Below, piece by piece: positions 42,919 through 51,686 of a stretch of 64,000 nt of DNA. A model generated the notes under the pieces. It saw only the letters and a program-made list of their open reading frames with translations, made no database searches and had not been told where the DNA came from. The translations under genes and the position numbers were made by a program. The DNA comes from Stella humosa (GTDB taxonomy: Bacteria > Pseudomonadota > Alphaproteobacteria > ATCC43930 > Allostellaceae): the NCBI RefSeq assembly GCF_006738645.1, contig NZ_AP019700.1, forward strand, positions 3,950,001-4,014,000, given 5' to 3'. Numbering within the stretch: position 1 is the stretch's first letter; each line of letters starts with the position of its first letter.

Positions 42919-43926
42919 ATGGCATTGTTCGGTCGTCGCAACGTCCTGCTGGTGCTGCTCGTCGCAGCAGTGCTGGCCCCGCAATTCGTCAACACCTACC
43001 ACCTGTTCGTCGCCAACCTGATCCTGGTCTATGTCCTGCTGTCGATCGGGCTGAACATCCTGGTCGGCTATGCCGGCCAGCTCGCCTTCGCCAATGCAGC
43101 CATGTTCGGCATCGGCGCCTATGGCACCGGCCTGCTGCAGGTGCATTTCGGCTGGCCCTTCTGGCTGGCCTTCCCCACGGGGGCGGTGATCGCGACCTCG
43201 GTCGGGCTCGCCATCTCGCTGCCGGCGCTCCGCCTCAGCGGGCTCTACCTGGCGCTGTCCAGCCTGGCCTTCGCCCAGTTCACGCAGTGGGTCTTCCTGC
43301 ACTGGGAATCCGTCACCTTCGGCGCGGGCGGCTTCAAGACACCGACCGTGTCGTTTGCCCCCCTGCCCGTCTCCAAGCCGATCGGGCTCTACTATCTGAG
43401 CCTGATCCTGGCGGTCGCCCTCTTCCTGCTGGCGCAGAACCTGGTGCGCTCGCGCCTCGGCCGGGCCTTCGTGGCGGTGCGCGACGGCGAGGTGGCGGCC
43501 CAGTCGCTCGGCATCGACCTCCTGCGCTACAAGGCGCTCGCCTTCGGCATCAGCGGCTTTTATGCCGGGATCGCCGGCGGCATCTATTCGGCGATGCTGA
43601 ACTTCGTCTCGCCCGAAGGCTACGACCTGTTCCAGATGGTCCTGCACAAGGCGATGATCGTGGTGGGCGGCCTGGGCTCGATCGCGGGGTCCGTCCTCGG
43701 CGCCGGCGCCATCGTCGGCCTGCTGGAGGCGCTGCGCGAGGTGAAGGGCATCCAGGAAATCGCTTTCGGCGCAATCCTCGTCATCTTCATCCTCTTCATG
43801 CCGGGCGGGCTGATCGCCTTCCTGAAGACCCGGGTCCCCGGCTGGGAGGAGCCGTTGCACCGCCGCGGCCGCGGCGACGCGCCCACGGTCAGTACCACGC
43901 CCGCGACCAAGGTGGTGCGGCCATGA
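42919..43926 (+). CDS. Branched-chain amino acid ABC permease (LivM type)
   Basis: 335 residues, about 9-10 membrane helices. VGYAGQLAFANAAMFGIGAYG and VAAQSLGIDLLRYKALAFGISGFYAGIAGG are the conserved LivM segments, and GGLGSIAGSVLGAGAIVGLLEALRE is the coupling region. It starts 4 bases past the LivH stop, and its own stop overlaps the LivG ATG (ATGA). Confidence 0.9.
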   Translation: MALFGRRNVLLVLLVAAVLAPQFVNTYHLFVANLILVYVLLSIGLNILVGYAGQLAFANAAMFGIGAYGTGLLQVHFGWPFWLAFPTGAVIATSVGLAISLPALRLSGLYLALSSLAFAQFTQWVFLHWESVTFGAGGFKTPTVSFAPLPVSKPIGLYYLSLILAVALFLLAQNLVRSRLGRAFVAVRDGEVAAQSLGIDLLRYKALAFGISGFYAGIAGGIYSAMLNFVSPEGYDLFQMVLHKAMIVVGGLGSIAGSVLGAGAIVGLLEALREVKGIQEIAFGAILVIFILFMPGGLIAFLKTRVPGWEEPLHRRGRGDAPTVSTTPATKVVRP

Positions 43927-44714
43927 GCACGGCACTCCTTTCCATCCGCGATGTCTCCGTTGGCTTCGGCGGGGTGAAGGTGCTGGATGGCATCTCCATC
44001 GACGTGATGCCCGGCGAGATCCGCGGCCTGATCGGCCCCAACGGCGCCGGCAAGACGACGCTGCTGAACGTCATCTGCGGCATCCACGCGCCGCACCAGG
44101 GTGACGTGCTGCTGGACGGCACCTCGATCGTCGGCCTGAAGCCCAGCCGCATCGCCGGCCTGGGCCTCGGCCGCACCTTCCAGACCTCGCAGCTCTTCCG
44201 CGGCATGACGGTCCTGGAAAACCTGATGACCGGCCTGCACCGCCGCACCACGGCCGGCATGCTGGGGGCGGCCTTCAACCTCGCCAGCTATCGCGAGGAG
44301 GAGGAGCGGGCCGAGGAAGCCGCGCGCAAGGCGCTGGAGTTCATCGGCATGGCCGACTTCGCCGAGCGGCCGGGCACGGCGCTTTCCTTCGGGCAGCAGC
44401 GCGTCATCGAGATCGCCCGCACGCTCATCGGCGACCCCAAGGTGGTGCTGCTGGACGAGCCCGCCGTCGGCCTCAGCATCAACCGCTTGGCGGAGTTCGA
44501 CACCCTGCTGCGCCGCATCCGCGACGAGAAGGGCGTCACCCTCATCCTGATCGAGCATGTCATCCGGCTGGTGATGGACGTGTGCGACCAGGTGACGGTG
44601 CTGAGCTCGGGGCGGCGCATCGCCGACGGCCCGCCCGACCAGGTGCGCAACGACCCCGACGTGATCGAAGCCTATCTCGGGAAGGAACTCCGTGCTCGAC
44701 ATTCGGCATCTTAA
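43923..44714 (+). CDS. Branched-chain amino acid ABC ATPase (LivG type)
   Basis: 263 residues. Walker A GPNGAGKTT is at 38-46, the signature reads LSFGQQRVIEIAR (LSFGQ rather than LSGGQ), Walker B is VVLLDEPAVGLS, and the switch His is in LIEHVIRLVMDVCD. It drives uptake with the LivF-type ATPase and overlaps that gene by 23 bases. Confidence 0.92.
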   Translation: MSTALLSIRDVSVGFGGVKVLDGISIDVMPGEIRGLIGPNGAGKTTLLNVICGIHAPHQGDVLLDGTSIVGLKPSRIAGLGLGRTFQTSQLFRGMTVLENLMTGLHRRTTAGMLGAAFNLASYREEEERAEEAARKALEFIGMADFAERPGTALSFGQQRVIEIARTLIGDPKVVLLDEPAVGLSINRLAEFDTLLRRIRDEKGVTLILIEHVIRLVMDVCDQVTVLSSGRRIADGPPDQVRNDPDVIEAYLGKELRARHSAS

Positions 44715-45396
44715 GGTCGCCTACGGCATCACCGAGGTGCTGCGGGACGTTTCGTTCCAGGTGCCGACGGGCTCGATCGTGGCGCTGCTGGGCGGCAACG
44801 GCTCGGGCAAGACGACCATGCTCAACACGCTGACCGGGCTGGTGCGCCCGGTCGCCGGCTCCATCACCTTCGAGGGCAAGGAGTGCGCGGGCCTGGCGCC
44901 GGACGGCATCGTCCGCCGCGGCATCGCCCAGGTGCCGCAGGGGCGCGAGGTGTGGCCCACCATGTCGGTCCACGACAACCTGGAGCTGGGTGCCGCCACG
45001 CGGCGCGACTGGCCCGGCATCCGGTCCGACCTGGACGATGTCTACGCCATGTTCCCCAAGCTGAAGGTCCACAAGCGCCGCCATGCCGGCAGCCTCAGCG
45101 GCGGCGAGCAGCAGATGGTGGCGATCGGCCGCGCCCTGATGGCCCGTCCCCGATGCCTCCTGATGGACGAGCCCTCGGCCGGTCTGGCGCCATCGATCGT
45201 CGGCGACATGGTCGACACCATCCTGGCGCTGAACCGCCGCGGCCTCACCATCCTGCTGGTGGAACAGAACATCGGCGTCGCCGCCGCGGTGGCAGAGCAT
45301 GCCCACATCCTGCAGGGCGGCGAGATAGCCTTCTCCGGCCCCGCCGCCGGCCTGATCGACAACCCGGCGGTGCTGCGGTCGTATCTGGGGCGGTGA
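44692..45396 (+). CDS. Branched-chain amino acid ABC ATPase (LivF type)
   Basis: 234 residues from GTG, with AAGGA 5 bases upstream inside the LivG gene. Walker A GGNGSGKTT, GIAQVPQGREVWPTMSV (the LivF phrase), signature LSGGEQQMVAIGRALM, Walker B CLLMDEPSAGL and EQNIGVAAAVAEHAHIL are all present. It ends the liv-type operon. Confidence 0.92.
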   Translation: MLDIRHLKVAYGITEVLRDVSFQVPTGSIVALLGGNGSGKTTMLNTLTGLVRPVAGSITFEGKECAGLAPDGIVRRGIAQVPQGREVWPTMSVHDNLELGAATRRDWPGIRSDLDDVYAMFPKLKVHKRRHAGSLSGGEQQMVAIGRALMARPRCLLMDEPSAGLAPSIVGDMVDTILALNRRGLTILLVEQNIGVAAAVAEHAHILQGGEIAFSGPAAGLIDNPAVLRSYLGR

Positions 45397-45433
45397 CCTT
45401 CGACCGCCATATGACATTTCCATGACAACCCCG

Positions 45434-45479
45434 CTGCCCACCCACTAAGGTCGCCGCCCGGCGACGAAGGGGTGGGCAG
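45434..45479 (+). promoter_or_regulatory. Long hairpin that covers the ribosome site of the MFS gene
   Basis: Arms CTGCCCACCC (45434-45443) and GGGTGGGCAG (45470-45479) pair perfectly around an inner stem GTCGCC-GCCC-GGCGAC. The 3' arm ends 3 bases before the ATG at 45483 and includes the GGGCAGG ribosome site. It may block translation of the MFS gene until opened, or be a terminator for the liv operon; no T-run follows. Confidence 0.5.
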
Positions 45480-45482
45480 GCG

Positions 45483-46616
45483 ATGGCGGCAGGTGGCGCT
45501 TCGGCGTGGCGGACGACGCTGCTTTCGGCGGGCGTCCTGGCCTTCGCCGGGATGGGCGATGCGCTGATCTATGTCGTGCTGCCGATCGAGGCCGCAGCCT
45601 TCGGGCTGTCGCTGACCTGGGTCGGCATCCTCTTGTCGGCCAACCGGTTTGCCCGCGTTCTGCTTTATGGCGAGATCGCGCGACTCGGCATCCGGGTCGG
45701 CCCCCGCAACCTGTCGATCGCGGCCGCCGTGGCCTCCATCATCTCCACCTTCATGTACGGGCTGGTGGACAGCCCGTGGCTGCAACTGGTGGCGCGCATC
45801 ATGTGGGGGCTGTCCTTCGCCGCCCTCAACCTGACGACGCTGACCTATGCCTGGGGCGACGGGCGCGACGGCCGGTCGGGCACGCGCATGGGGGCCAGCC
45901 GCGGGCTGCGCCAGACCGGCCTTGCCTTCGCCTGCGCGGCGGGTGCGTGGGCGGCCGTCGCGATCGGCCCGCGGGAGGCCTTCCTGGCGATCGGCATGCT
46001 GTCCCTGCCCTGCCTGGCGCTGGCCCTGATGCTGCCGCGGGCCGAGCCCGGCAAGCGGTCGGAGGAACGGGTGTGGACCCGGCCGGCCCCGGTGGACGTC
46101 TACATCTTCGCCTTTGGCGCGGTCATCGACGGAGGCTTCGTCATGACCATGGCCCTGGTCCTGGGCGAGGATGCCGGCCCGCGCGAGGCGATGATCGCGG
46201 CCGGCCTGTCCTGGGCCCTGCGCTACCTCGTGGTGGTGGCCGTCGCCCCCGTCAGCGGGGTGCTGTGCGACCGCTGGGGGGCGAACCGGCTGTTGCTGTT
46301 CTCGTCGGCAACGGTGATCGCCGGCCTGCTGGCCGTCACGCTGGGATGGGCCTATGCCGGCGTCATCGCGGTCGTCGTCACCCGCGCCATGGTCGACACC
46401 ACCGCCCCCATCGTCGCCGCCCAGACGGCGCGTGGCGAGGTGCTGATCGCGGTATCGCGCAACGCCACTTGGCGCGACATGGGGGCCGCGGTCGGCCCGG
46501 TGATCGCCGGCTTCACCCTGGGGCTGGTGAGCCTGCCGCCCTACTATGCCGGCATGGCCGCCATCCTGGCGGCCGTCACGCTGTGGATGGCGCGCGTCGT
46601 GCTGCGCGCGCCATGA
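45483..46616 (+). CDS. MFS transporter
   Basis: 377 residues with about 12 membrane helices. The first half has ADRLG-like variants (ANRFARVLLYGEIARLGIRVGPRN) and TLTYAWGDGRDGRSGTRMGASRGLRQTG; the second half has CDRWGANRLLLF. It is a short, drug/metabolite-efflux-like member of unclear substrate. It follows the liv operon by 86 bases and converges with the class II aldolase gene. Its ribosome site is inside a predicted hairpin. Confidence 0.85.
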   Translation: MAAGGASAWRTTLLSAGVLAFAGMGDALIYVVLPIEAAAFGLSLTWVGILLSANRFARVLLYGEIARLGIRVGPRNLSIAAAVASIISTFMYGLVDSPWLQLVARIMWGLSFAALNLTTLTYAWGDGRDGRSGTRMGASRGLRQTGLAFACAAGAWAAVAIGPREAFLAIGMLSLPCLALALMLPRAEPGKRSEERVWTRPAPVDVYIFAFGAVIDGGFVMTMALVLGEDAGPREAMIAAGLSWALRYLVVVAVAPVSGVLCDRWGANRLLLFSSATVIAGLLAVTLGWAYAGVIAVVVTRAMVDTTAPIVAAQTARGEVLIAVSRNATWRDMGAAVGPVIAGFTLGLVSLPPYYAGMAAILAAVTLWMARVVLRAP

Positions 46617-46638
46617 CCACCCGTTGGGCCGCCCCGGT

Positions 46639-47433
46639 TCAGGCGTCGTAGCCGGGGCTGATCCGGTCCAGCTTGCGCAGCAGGGCCGGCCATTCCATTA
46701 CGCCATAGGGCCGGCGCGTCTGCGGCTGGTAGTTCATGTAGGTCGCCTGTAGCACGTCGTCCGGCACCGGGCGCAGCGGCTGACCGGTCGACAGCGCGGC
46801 CAGTTGCGCCTTGCAGGACAGTTCCAGCCGGTGCATGGCGTTGAAGGCCTCCGGGATCGTGTTGCCGGTGGTCAGCAGGCCGTGGTTGCGCAGGATGAGC
46901 GCGTTGTGCCCGCCGAGATCGGCCACCAGTTCGTCCTGCATGGCGAGGTCCAGCACCACGCCCTTGTACTCATGATAGCCAACCTGCACGAACCGCATGG
47001 AGGTCTGGTTCATCGGCAGCAGCCCGCATTCCAGCGACGACACCGCCATGCCGGGCCAGGTGTGGGTATGGATGACGCAGTCGGTCTCGTGCCGCGCCTT
47101 GTGGATGGCGCTATGGATGACGAAGCCGGCCCGGTTCACGCCATACTCGAAGTCGCCATAGCCGGGGCGGGCTAGGATGTTGCCATCATAGTCGACTTTG
47201 ATCAGCGAGGAGGCGGTGATCTCCTCGTACAGCATGCCGTAGGGGTTGATGAGGAACGCGCCGTCCTCCCCCGGCACGCGGGCGGAAATGTGGTTCGCCG
47301 CCATGTCCGACATCTCGTAGATATCAAGCAGGCGATAGCAGGCTGCGAGGTCGATCCGCGCCTGCCATTCCTCCGGCGTCACCCGATTGTGCATCGATTC
47401 GATGCGAAGCTGCTTCCTGGCCGTGCTCGCCAT
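46639..47433 (-). CDS. Class II aldolase/adducin family protein
   Basis: 264 residues. Zinc ligands lie in VIHTHTWPGMAVSS (HTH) and LRNHGLLTTGNTI (His); DMAANHISARVPGEDGAFLINPYG is the family's substrate region. The family includes fuculose-type aldolases, and small-molecule dehydratases or decarboxylases. The ATG at 47433 is preferred over a longer frame reaching 47580 because homology starts there and AGGAAA lies about 10 bases upstream. Its role in metabolism is unresolved. Confidence 0.88.
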   Translation of the reverse strand: MASTARKQLRIESMHNRVTPEEWQARIDLAACYRLLDIYEMSDMAANHISARVPGEDGAFLINPYGMLYEEITASSLIKVDYDGNILARPGYGDFEYGVNRAGFVIHSAIHKARHETDCVIHTHTWPGMAVSSLECGLLPMNQTSMRFVQVGYHEYKGVVLDLAMQDELVADLGGHNALILRNHGLLTTGNTIPEAFNAMHRLELSCKAQLAALSTGQPLRPVPDDVLQATYMNYQPQTRRPYGVMEWPALLRKLDRISPGYDA

Positions 47434-47747
47434 GATCCGGTTTTCCTCAATGGAACATGCATTTGACGGTAGAATAGCGCGATTGCCGACAGATCGCGCG
47501 GGTACGACGGAAAAAACGGCGAGCGGAGAAGGCCGTGATGGTCTATGGTACCCGGAGTGTGCCGTTGCACACATCGTCATCCTGCTCTCGGCCTAGCGAA
47601 GCCGACTGCCTCACGTTCTGTCTGGCTCCGCGGCCGGGGTGATCCGGGCGGGCAGCAAAACCGATAGATCGGATGGCGCATTACGACAGACGTAGGACGC
47701 GTCGCCCCAGGTGACGTGTCCTTGCGCCTATCACCGGAGTTACGAGA
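47434..47747. promoter_or_regulatory. Divergent intergenic region with cold-shock gene leader
   Basis: 314 bases without a gene separate the class II aldolase (minus) and the cold-shock gene (plus). The part before the cold-shock ATG holds a hairpin GGACGCGTC/GACGTGTCC (47695-47721, one G-U pair) ending 26 bases before the start, so the gene has a structured leader. Upstream I see no clear promoter; TTGACG at about 47464 is not followed by a well spaced -10. Confidence 0.5.
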
Positions 47748-47957
47748 ATGCCTGTCGGTACCGTCAAGTGGTTCAACAGCACCAAGGGTTACGGTTTCAT
47801 TCAGCCTGACAATGGCGGGCCGGATGTGTTCGTCCATATTTCCGCCGTCGAGCGCGCGGGCATGGGCAATCTGGCCGAAGGCCAGAAGATCTCCTTCGAG
47901 GAGCAGCGCGATCCCAAGCGCGGCAAGACCTCGGCCGAGAATCTGAAGGCCGTCTGA
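47748..47957 (+). CDS. Cold-shock protein, CspA family
   Basis: 69 residues. The opening [19 protein letters not shown] holds RNP1 (KGYGFI) and [12 protein letters not shown] holds RNP2 (VFVHI), which bind single-stranded RNA or DNA. It is a typical single-domain CSD protein. It has a leader of unknown length with a hairpin, and is followed by a strong terminator, so it is a single-gene unit. Confidence 0.96.
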   Translation: MPVGTVKWFNSTKGYGFIQPDNGGPDVFVHISAVERAGMGNLAEGQKISFEEQRDPKRGKTSAENLKAV

Positions 47958-47996
47958 ACTCAGCCCGTCTGAGTTTCAGGCAGACCCTGAGATGAG

Positions 47997-48027
47997 AACG
48001 CCGCCACCTTCGGGTGGCGGCGTTTTT
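47997..48027 (+). terminator. Intrinsic terminator after the cold-shock gene
   Basis: AACGCCGCCACC and GGTGGCGGCGTT form a 12-base perfect stem with a TTCG tetraloop, followed by TTTCG; the 3' arm itself ends in a T-run. It lies 40 bases after the stop codon. Confidence 0.92.
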
Positions 48028-48163
48028 CGTTCTGGCGTCGGCCGGGCCGACGCCTCGCCTCGGGCGGATCAAGTTCCCTGTTGAGCCGGCGGGAGTCCCG
48101 GGCCTAGACGAGAGGGGGCGAGGCCGCCGGCGCAACCAGGCGGCCCGTTTCGGAGGAAGCCCC

Positions 48164-49165
48164 ATGAACAGACGTCGGATGTTGTCGCTGCTGGCGGCGG
48201 GTGCCGCTGGCGGGGTACTGGGCCTGCCGCACCTGGCCGCCGCACAGGACCGCCGGACCATGGTGACGGTGGTGAAGATCGCCGGCATCCCCTGGTTCAA
48301 CGCGCTGGAGCGCGGCGTGCTGCGCGGTGCCAAGGAATTCGACCTGGCCGCATCCATGATCGGCCCGGCCAATGTCGACCCCGCCCAGCAGGTGAAGCTG
48401 CTGGAGGACCTGATCGCGCGCAAGGTAGACGTCATCGGCCTGGTGCCGCTGGACGTGAAGGTGACCGAGCCGGTGCTGCGTCGCGCCCAGGCCGGCGGCA
48501 TCACCGTCATCACCCATGAGGGACCCGAACAGGAAGGGCGGACCTGGAACGTCGAGCTGATCGATTCCGTCAGCTTCGGCGAGGAGCAGATGAAGAAGCT
48601 CGCCGCCGAGATGAAGGAACAGGGCGAATACGTCATCTATGTCGGCACGCTGACGACGCCGCTCCACAACAAATGGGCCGACGCCGCCATCGCCTACCAG
48701 AAGAAGCACTATCCCAAGATGAAGCTGGCGACCGACCGCTTCCCCGGCGGCGACGAGATCGACACCTCGCAGCGCACGACGCTGGACGTCATCAAGGCCT
48801 ATCCCAACGTGCGCGGCATCCTGGGCTTCGGATCCAACGGGCCGATCGGCGCCGGCAATGCGGTGCGTCAGCGGCGGCTGGGCCAGCGCATCGCCATCGT
48901 CGGCACCGTGCTGCCGTCGCAGGCCAAGCCCCTGATCATGGACGGCACCATCCGCGAGGGCTTCCTGTGGAGCCCGAACGACGCCGGCTATGCCATGGTC
49001 GCGGTCGCCAAGCTGGTGCTGGACGGTCGCAAGATCGAGGACGGGATGGTCATCCCCGGCCTGGGAAAGGCCGTCGTCGACGTGCCCAACCGCCAGATCC
49101 GCGTCGACCGGATCATGCGGATCAACAAGCAGACGGTGGACGGGCTGATCGCCCAGGGCCTGTGA
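48164..49165 (+). CDS. Sugar ABC transporter substrate-binding protein (ribose/AI-2 type)
   Basis: 333 residues. A Tat- or Sec-like signal (RRRMLSLLAAGAAGGVLGLPHLAAAQ) is followed by a periplasmic-binding fold: VVKIAGIPWFNALERGVLRGAKEF, NVDPAQQVKLLEDLIARKVDVIGLVPLD, IDTSQRTTLDVIKAYPNVRGILGFGS. This matches the LsrB/RhaS-like branch. GGAGG lies 9 bases before the ATG. It heads a four-gene importer operon. Confidence 0.9.
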   Translation: MNRRRMLSLLAAGAAGGVLGLPHLAAAQDRRTMVTVVKIAGIPWFNALERGVLRGAKEFDLAASMIGPANVDPAQQVKLLEDLIARKVDVIGLVPLDVKVTEPVLRRAQAGGITVITHEGPEQEGRTWNVELIDSVSFGEEQMKKLAAEMKEQGEYVIYVGTLTTPLHNKWADAAIAYQKKHYPKMKLATDRFPGGDEIDTSQRTTLDVIKAYPNVRGILGFGSNGPIGAGNAVRQRRLGQRIAIVGTVLPSQAKPLIMDGTIREGFLWSPNDAGYAMVAVAKLVLDGRKIEDGMVIPGLGKAVVDVPNRQIRVDRIMRINKQTVDGLIAQGL

Positions 49166-49198
49166 GCGCGGGGGGCCTGTAAGCGCGGGCGGGAGCCG

Positions 49199-50683
49199 AT
49201 GCCGCCTTTCCTGGAACTGAGAGGAATCACCAAGCGGTTCGGCGGCGTCCGCGCGCTGGACGCCGTCGACCTGGAGATCGCATCGGGCGAGGTGCACGGC
49301 CTCGTCGGCCAGAATGGCTGCGGCAAGTCCACCCTGATCAAGATCATCGCCGGGGTGGAGGCGCCCGAGGCGGGCGGCACCATCACGCTCGACGGGCAGA
49401 CGCGCGCGCGCCTGACGCCGGCCGAGAGCCGGCGGCTCGGCATCCAGGTGATCTACCAGGACCTGTCGCTCTTCCCCAACCTGTCGGTGGCCGAGAACAT
49501 CGCCATCGGCCGCATGCCGGGCGGTCTCGGGCGGGTCGACCAACGGGCCATGCGCGCCACGGCCGCGGCCGCGCTGGACCGGCTTGGGGTGGCGCTGGCC
49601 CTGGATGCGACCGTGGGCGAACTGGCCATCGCCGACCGCCAACTGGTGGCGATCTGCCGGGCGATGGCCGAGGACGCGCGCCTGCTGATCATGGACGAGC
49701 CGACCGCCTCGCTGACCCGGCGCGAGGTCGAGGTGCTGGCCGGCCGCATGGCCGACCTGGCGCGGCGCGGCATCGCCGTCCTCTTCGTCAGCCACCGGCT
49801 GGAGGAGGTGCTGGAGGTATCGGCGCGCGTCACCGTGCTGCGCGACGGCGCCAAGGTCGGCACCTTCGCGCCGGCCGATCTCGACGAGGACCGGCTGACC
49901 CGGCTGATGACGGGCCGCCAGTTCCACTACGCCATCCGCGACGGCGCGACGCCCGCCGGCCGGGTGGTGCTGGCGGTCGACGGGCTGTCGCGAGCGGGCG
50001 AGTTCCAGGATATCGACCTGCGGCTCCATGCCGGCGAGGTGGTGGGCCTGACCGGCCGGCTGGGCGCCGGGCGGACCGAGCTGGCACTGGCCATCTTCGG
50101 CATGACCGCGGCCGACCGCGGCACCATCCGGCTCGACGGCCAGCCCCTGCCCCCAGGCTCCAACCGGGCGGCCATCGCGGGCGGCGTCGCCTACGTCTCG
50201 GAGGACCGGCTGACCTGCGGCCTGGCACTGGAACGGCCGGTCGGCGACAACCTGGTCGTCACCATCCTCGACCGGCTGGCCGGGCGGGCAGGCCTGATCC
50301 CGGCCGCACGGCGGGCAGGTGCGGTGCGCGACGGGATCGCCCGGCTGGCGATCAAGGCGGCCCGGCCGGAGATTGCCGTGCGCACGCTGTCCGGCGGCAA
50401 CCAGCAGCGGGTCGTGCTGGCCAAGTGGCTGGCGACGGGGCCGCGCCTGCTGATCCTCGACAGCCCGACGGTCGGCGTCGACATCGGCGCCAAGGACGGC
50501 ATCTACGCCCTCCTGCGCGAGCTGGCGGCCGAGGGGCTGGCGATCCTCCTCATCTCCGACGAGATCGCCGAGGTGCTGCACCATGCCGACCGGGTGCTGG
50601 TGATGCGGGCCGGGCGGATCGCCGGCGAGTACCGGCCGGCCGCCACCACGACGGGCGAGCTGCGGGCGGCCATCGATGGTTGA
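49199..50683 (+). CDS. Sugar ABC transporter ATPase with two nucleotide domains (RbsA-like)
   Basis: 494 residues. The first NBD has GQNGCGKSTLIKIIAG; its signature is degenerate (ELAIADRQLVAICRAM). The second NBD has the degenerate Walker A GRLGAGRTEL and a full signature LSGGNQQRVVLAKWL with LLILDSPTVGVDIGAK. This asymmetry is normal for RbsA/MglA/AraG. It starts 33 bases after the binding protein and overlaps the next permease by 8 bases. Confidence 0.92.
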   Translation: MPPFLELRGITKRFGGVRALDAVDLEIASGEVHGLVGQNGCGKSTLIKIIAGVEAPEAGGTITLDGQTRARLTPAESRRLGIQVIYQDLSLFPNLSVAENIAIGRMPGGLGRVDQRAMRATAAAALDRLGVALALDATVGELAIADRQLVAICRAMAEDARLLIMDEPTASLTRREVEVLAGRMADLARRGIAVLFVSHRLEEVLEVSARVTVLRDGAKVGTFAPADLDEDRLTRLMTGRQFHYAIRDGATPAGRVVLAVDGLSRAGEFQDIDLRLHAGEVVGLTGRLGAGRTELALAIFGMTAADRGTIRLDGQPLPPGSNRAAIAGGVAYVSEDRLTCGLALERPVGDNLVVTILDRLAGRAGLIPAARRAGAVRDGIARLAIKAARPEIAVRTLSGGNQQRVVLAKWLATGPRLLILDSPTVGVDIGAKDGIYALLRELAAEGLAILLISDEIAEVLHHADRVLVMRAGRIAGEYRPAATTTGELRAAIDG

Positions 50684-51686
50684 CCGCGCGATGGGCGATA
50701 AGCTGGCCCGCCTGGTCCGCACGCACGAGTTCCGCCTGCTGCTGGCAACCCTGGCCCTGGCCACGGGCCTGTCGATCGCGACCGACACCTTCCTGACGGC
50801 GCAGAACCTGTTCGACCTGCTGACCGCCAACGCCTTCGCCGGCATCCTGGCGGCGGGATTGCTGGTGGTGCTGGTGGCGGGCGGGATCGACATCTCCTTC
50901 ACCGCCACGGCGTCGGTCGCGCAGTACCTGGCGATGACGGCAGCCAACGCCTGGGGCCTCGACTGGGCCAGCGTGTTCGCCATCGGCATCCTGGCCGGGG
51001 CGGCCTGCGGGGCGATCAACGCCGCGCTCATCGAGGGCCTGCGCATTCCCGGCATCATCGTCACCATCGCGACGCTGAACGTCTTCTACGGCCTGCTCGT
51101 CTTCACCACGGGCGGCCGCTACATCTATGCCCTGCCCGACTGGTTCGCCCAGGGCATCTGGTGGTTCGAATATGTCGATGCCGAACAGATCCCCTACGGC
51201 CTGAACCTGCAGATCCTGCTGCTGGTCCTGGCCTTCGCGGCCACCGCCTGGCTGCTGAACCGGACCGGCGTCGGCCGGCGCATCCGCGCGCTGGGCGGCA
51301 ACCGCGAGGCCGCCCGCCGGCTGGGCTTCCCCGTCTTCGGCCTCAACCTGCTGGCCTATGGCTACATGGGCATGATGGCCGGCATCGCCTCGCTGGCCCA
51401 GGCCCAACTGGCACAATCCGTCGCCCCCACCGTCCTGGTCGGGCGCGAGTTGGACGTGCTGGCGGCGGTGGTCCTGGGCGGGGCCAGCCTGAATGGCGGC
51501 ATCGGCTCGGTCACGGGCACCATCCTCGGCCTGACGCTGCTGGCGATCATGCAGAACGGGCTGGTGCTGGCGGGCGTGTCCTCCTACTGGTCGCCCTTCT
51601 TCACCGGGCTGGTGATCCTGCTCTCGGTCTCGACCGCGGCATTGGAGCACCGGCGGCGACCGGCCTCGGTCGGGGCCGCGGCATGA
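50676..51686 (+). CDS. Sugar ABC transporter permease (RbsC-like), first copy
   Basis: 336 residues, about 8-10 membrane helices. LAAGLLVVLVAGGIDISFTATASVAQYLAM is the conserved RbsC segment; RIRALGGNREAARRLGFPVFGLN and LAAVVLGGASLNGGIGSVTGTILG follow. ATG overlaps the ATPase gene by 8 bases. It should form a heterodimer with the second permease. Confidence 0.9.
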   Translation: MVDRAMGDKLARLVRTHEFRLLLATLALATGLSIATDTFLTAQNLFDLLTANAFAGILAAGLLVVLVAGGIDISFTATASVAQYLAMTAANAWGLDWASVFAIGILAGAACGAINAALIEGLRIPGIIVTIATLNVFYGLLVFTTGGRYIYALPDWFAQGIWWFEYVDAEQIPYGLNLQILLLVLAFAATAWLLNRTGVGRRIRALGGNREAARRLGFPVFGLNLLAYGYMGMMAGIASLAQAQLAQSVAPTVLVGRELDVLAAVVLGGASLNGGIGSVTGTILGLTLLAIMQNGLVLAGVSSYWSPFFTGLVILLSVSTAALEHRRRPASVGAAA

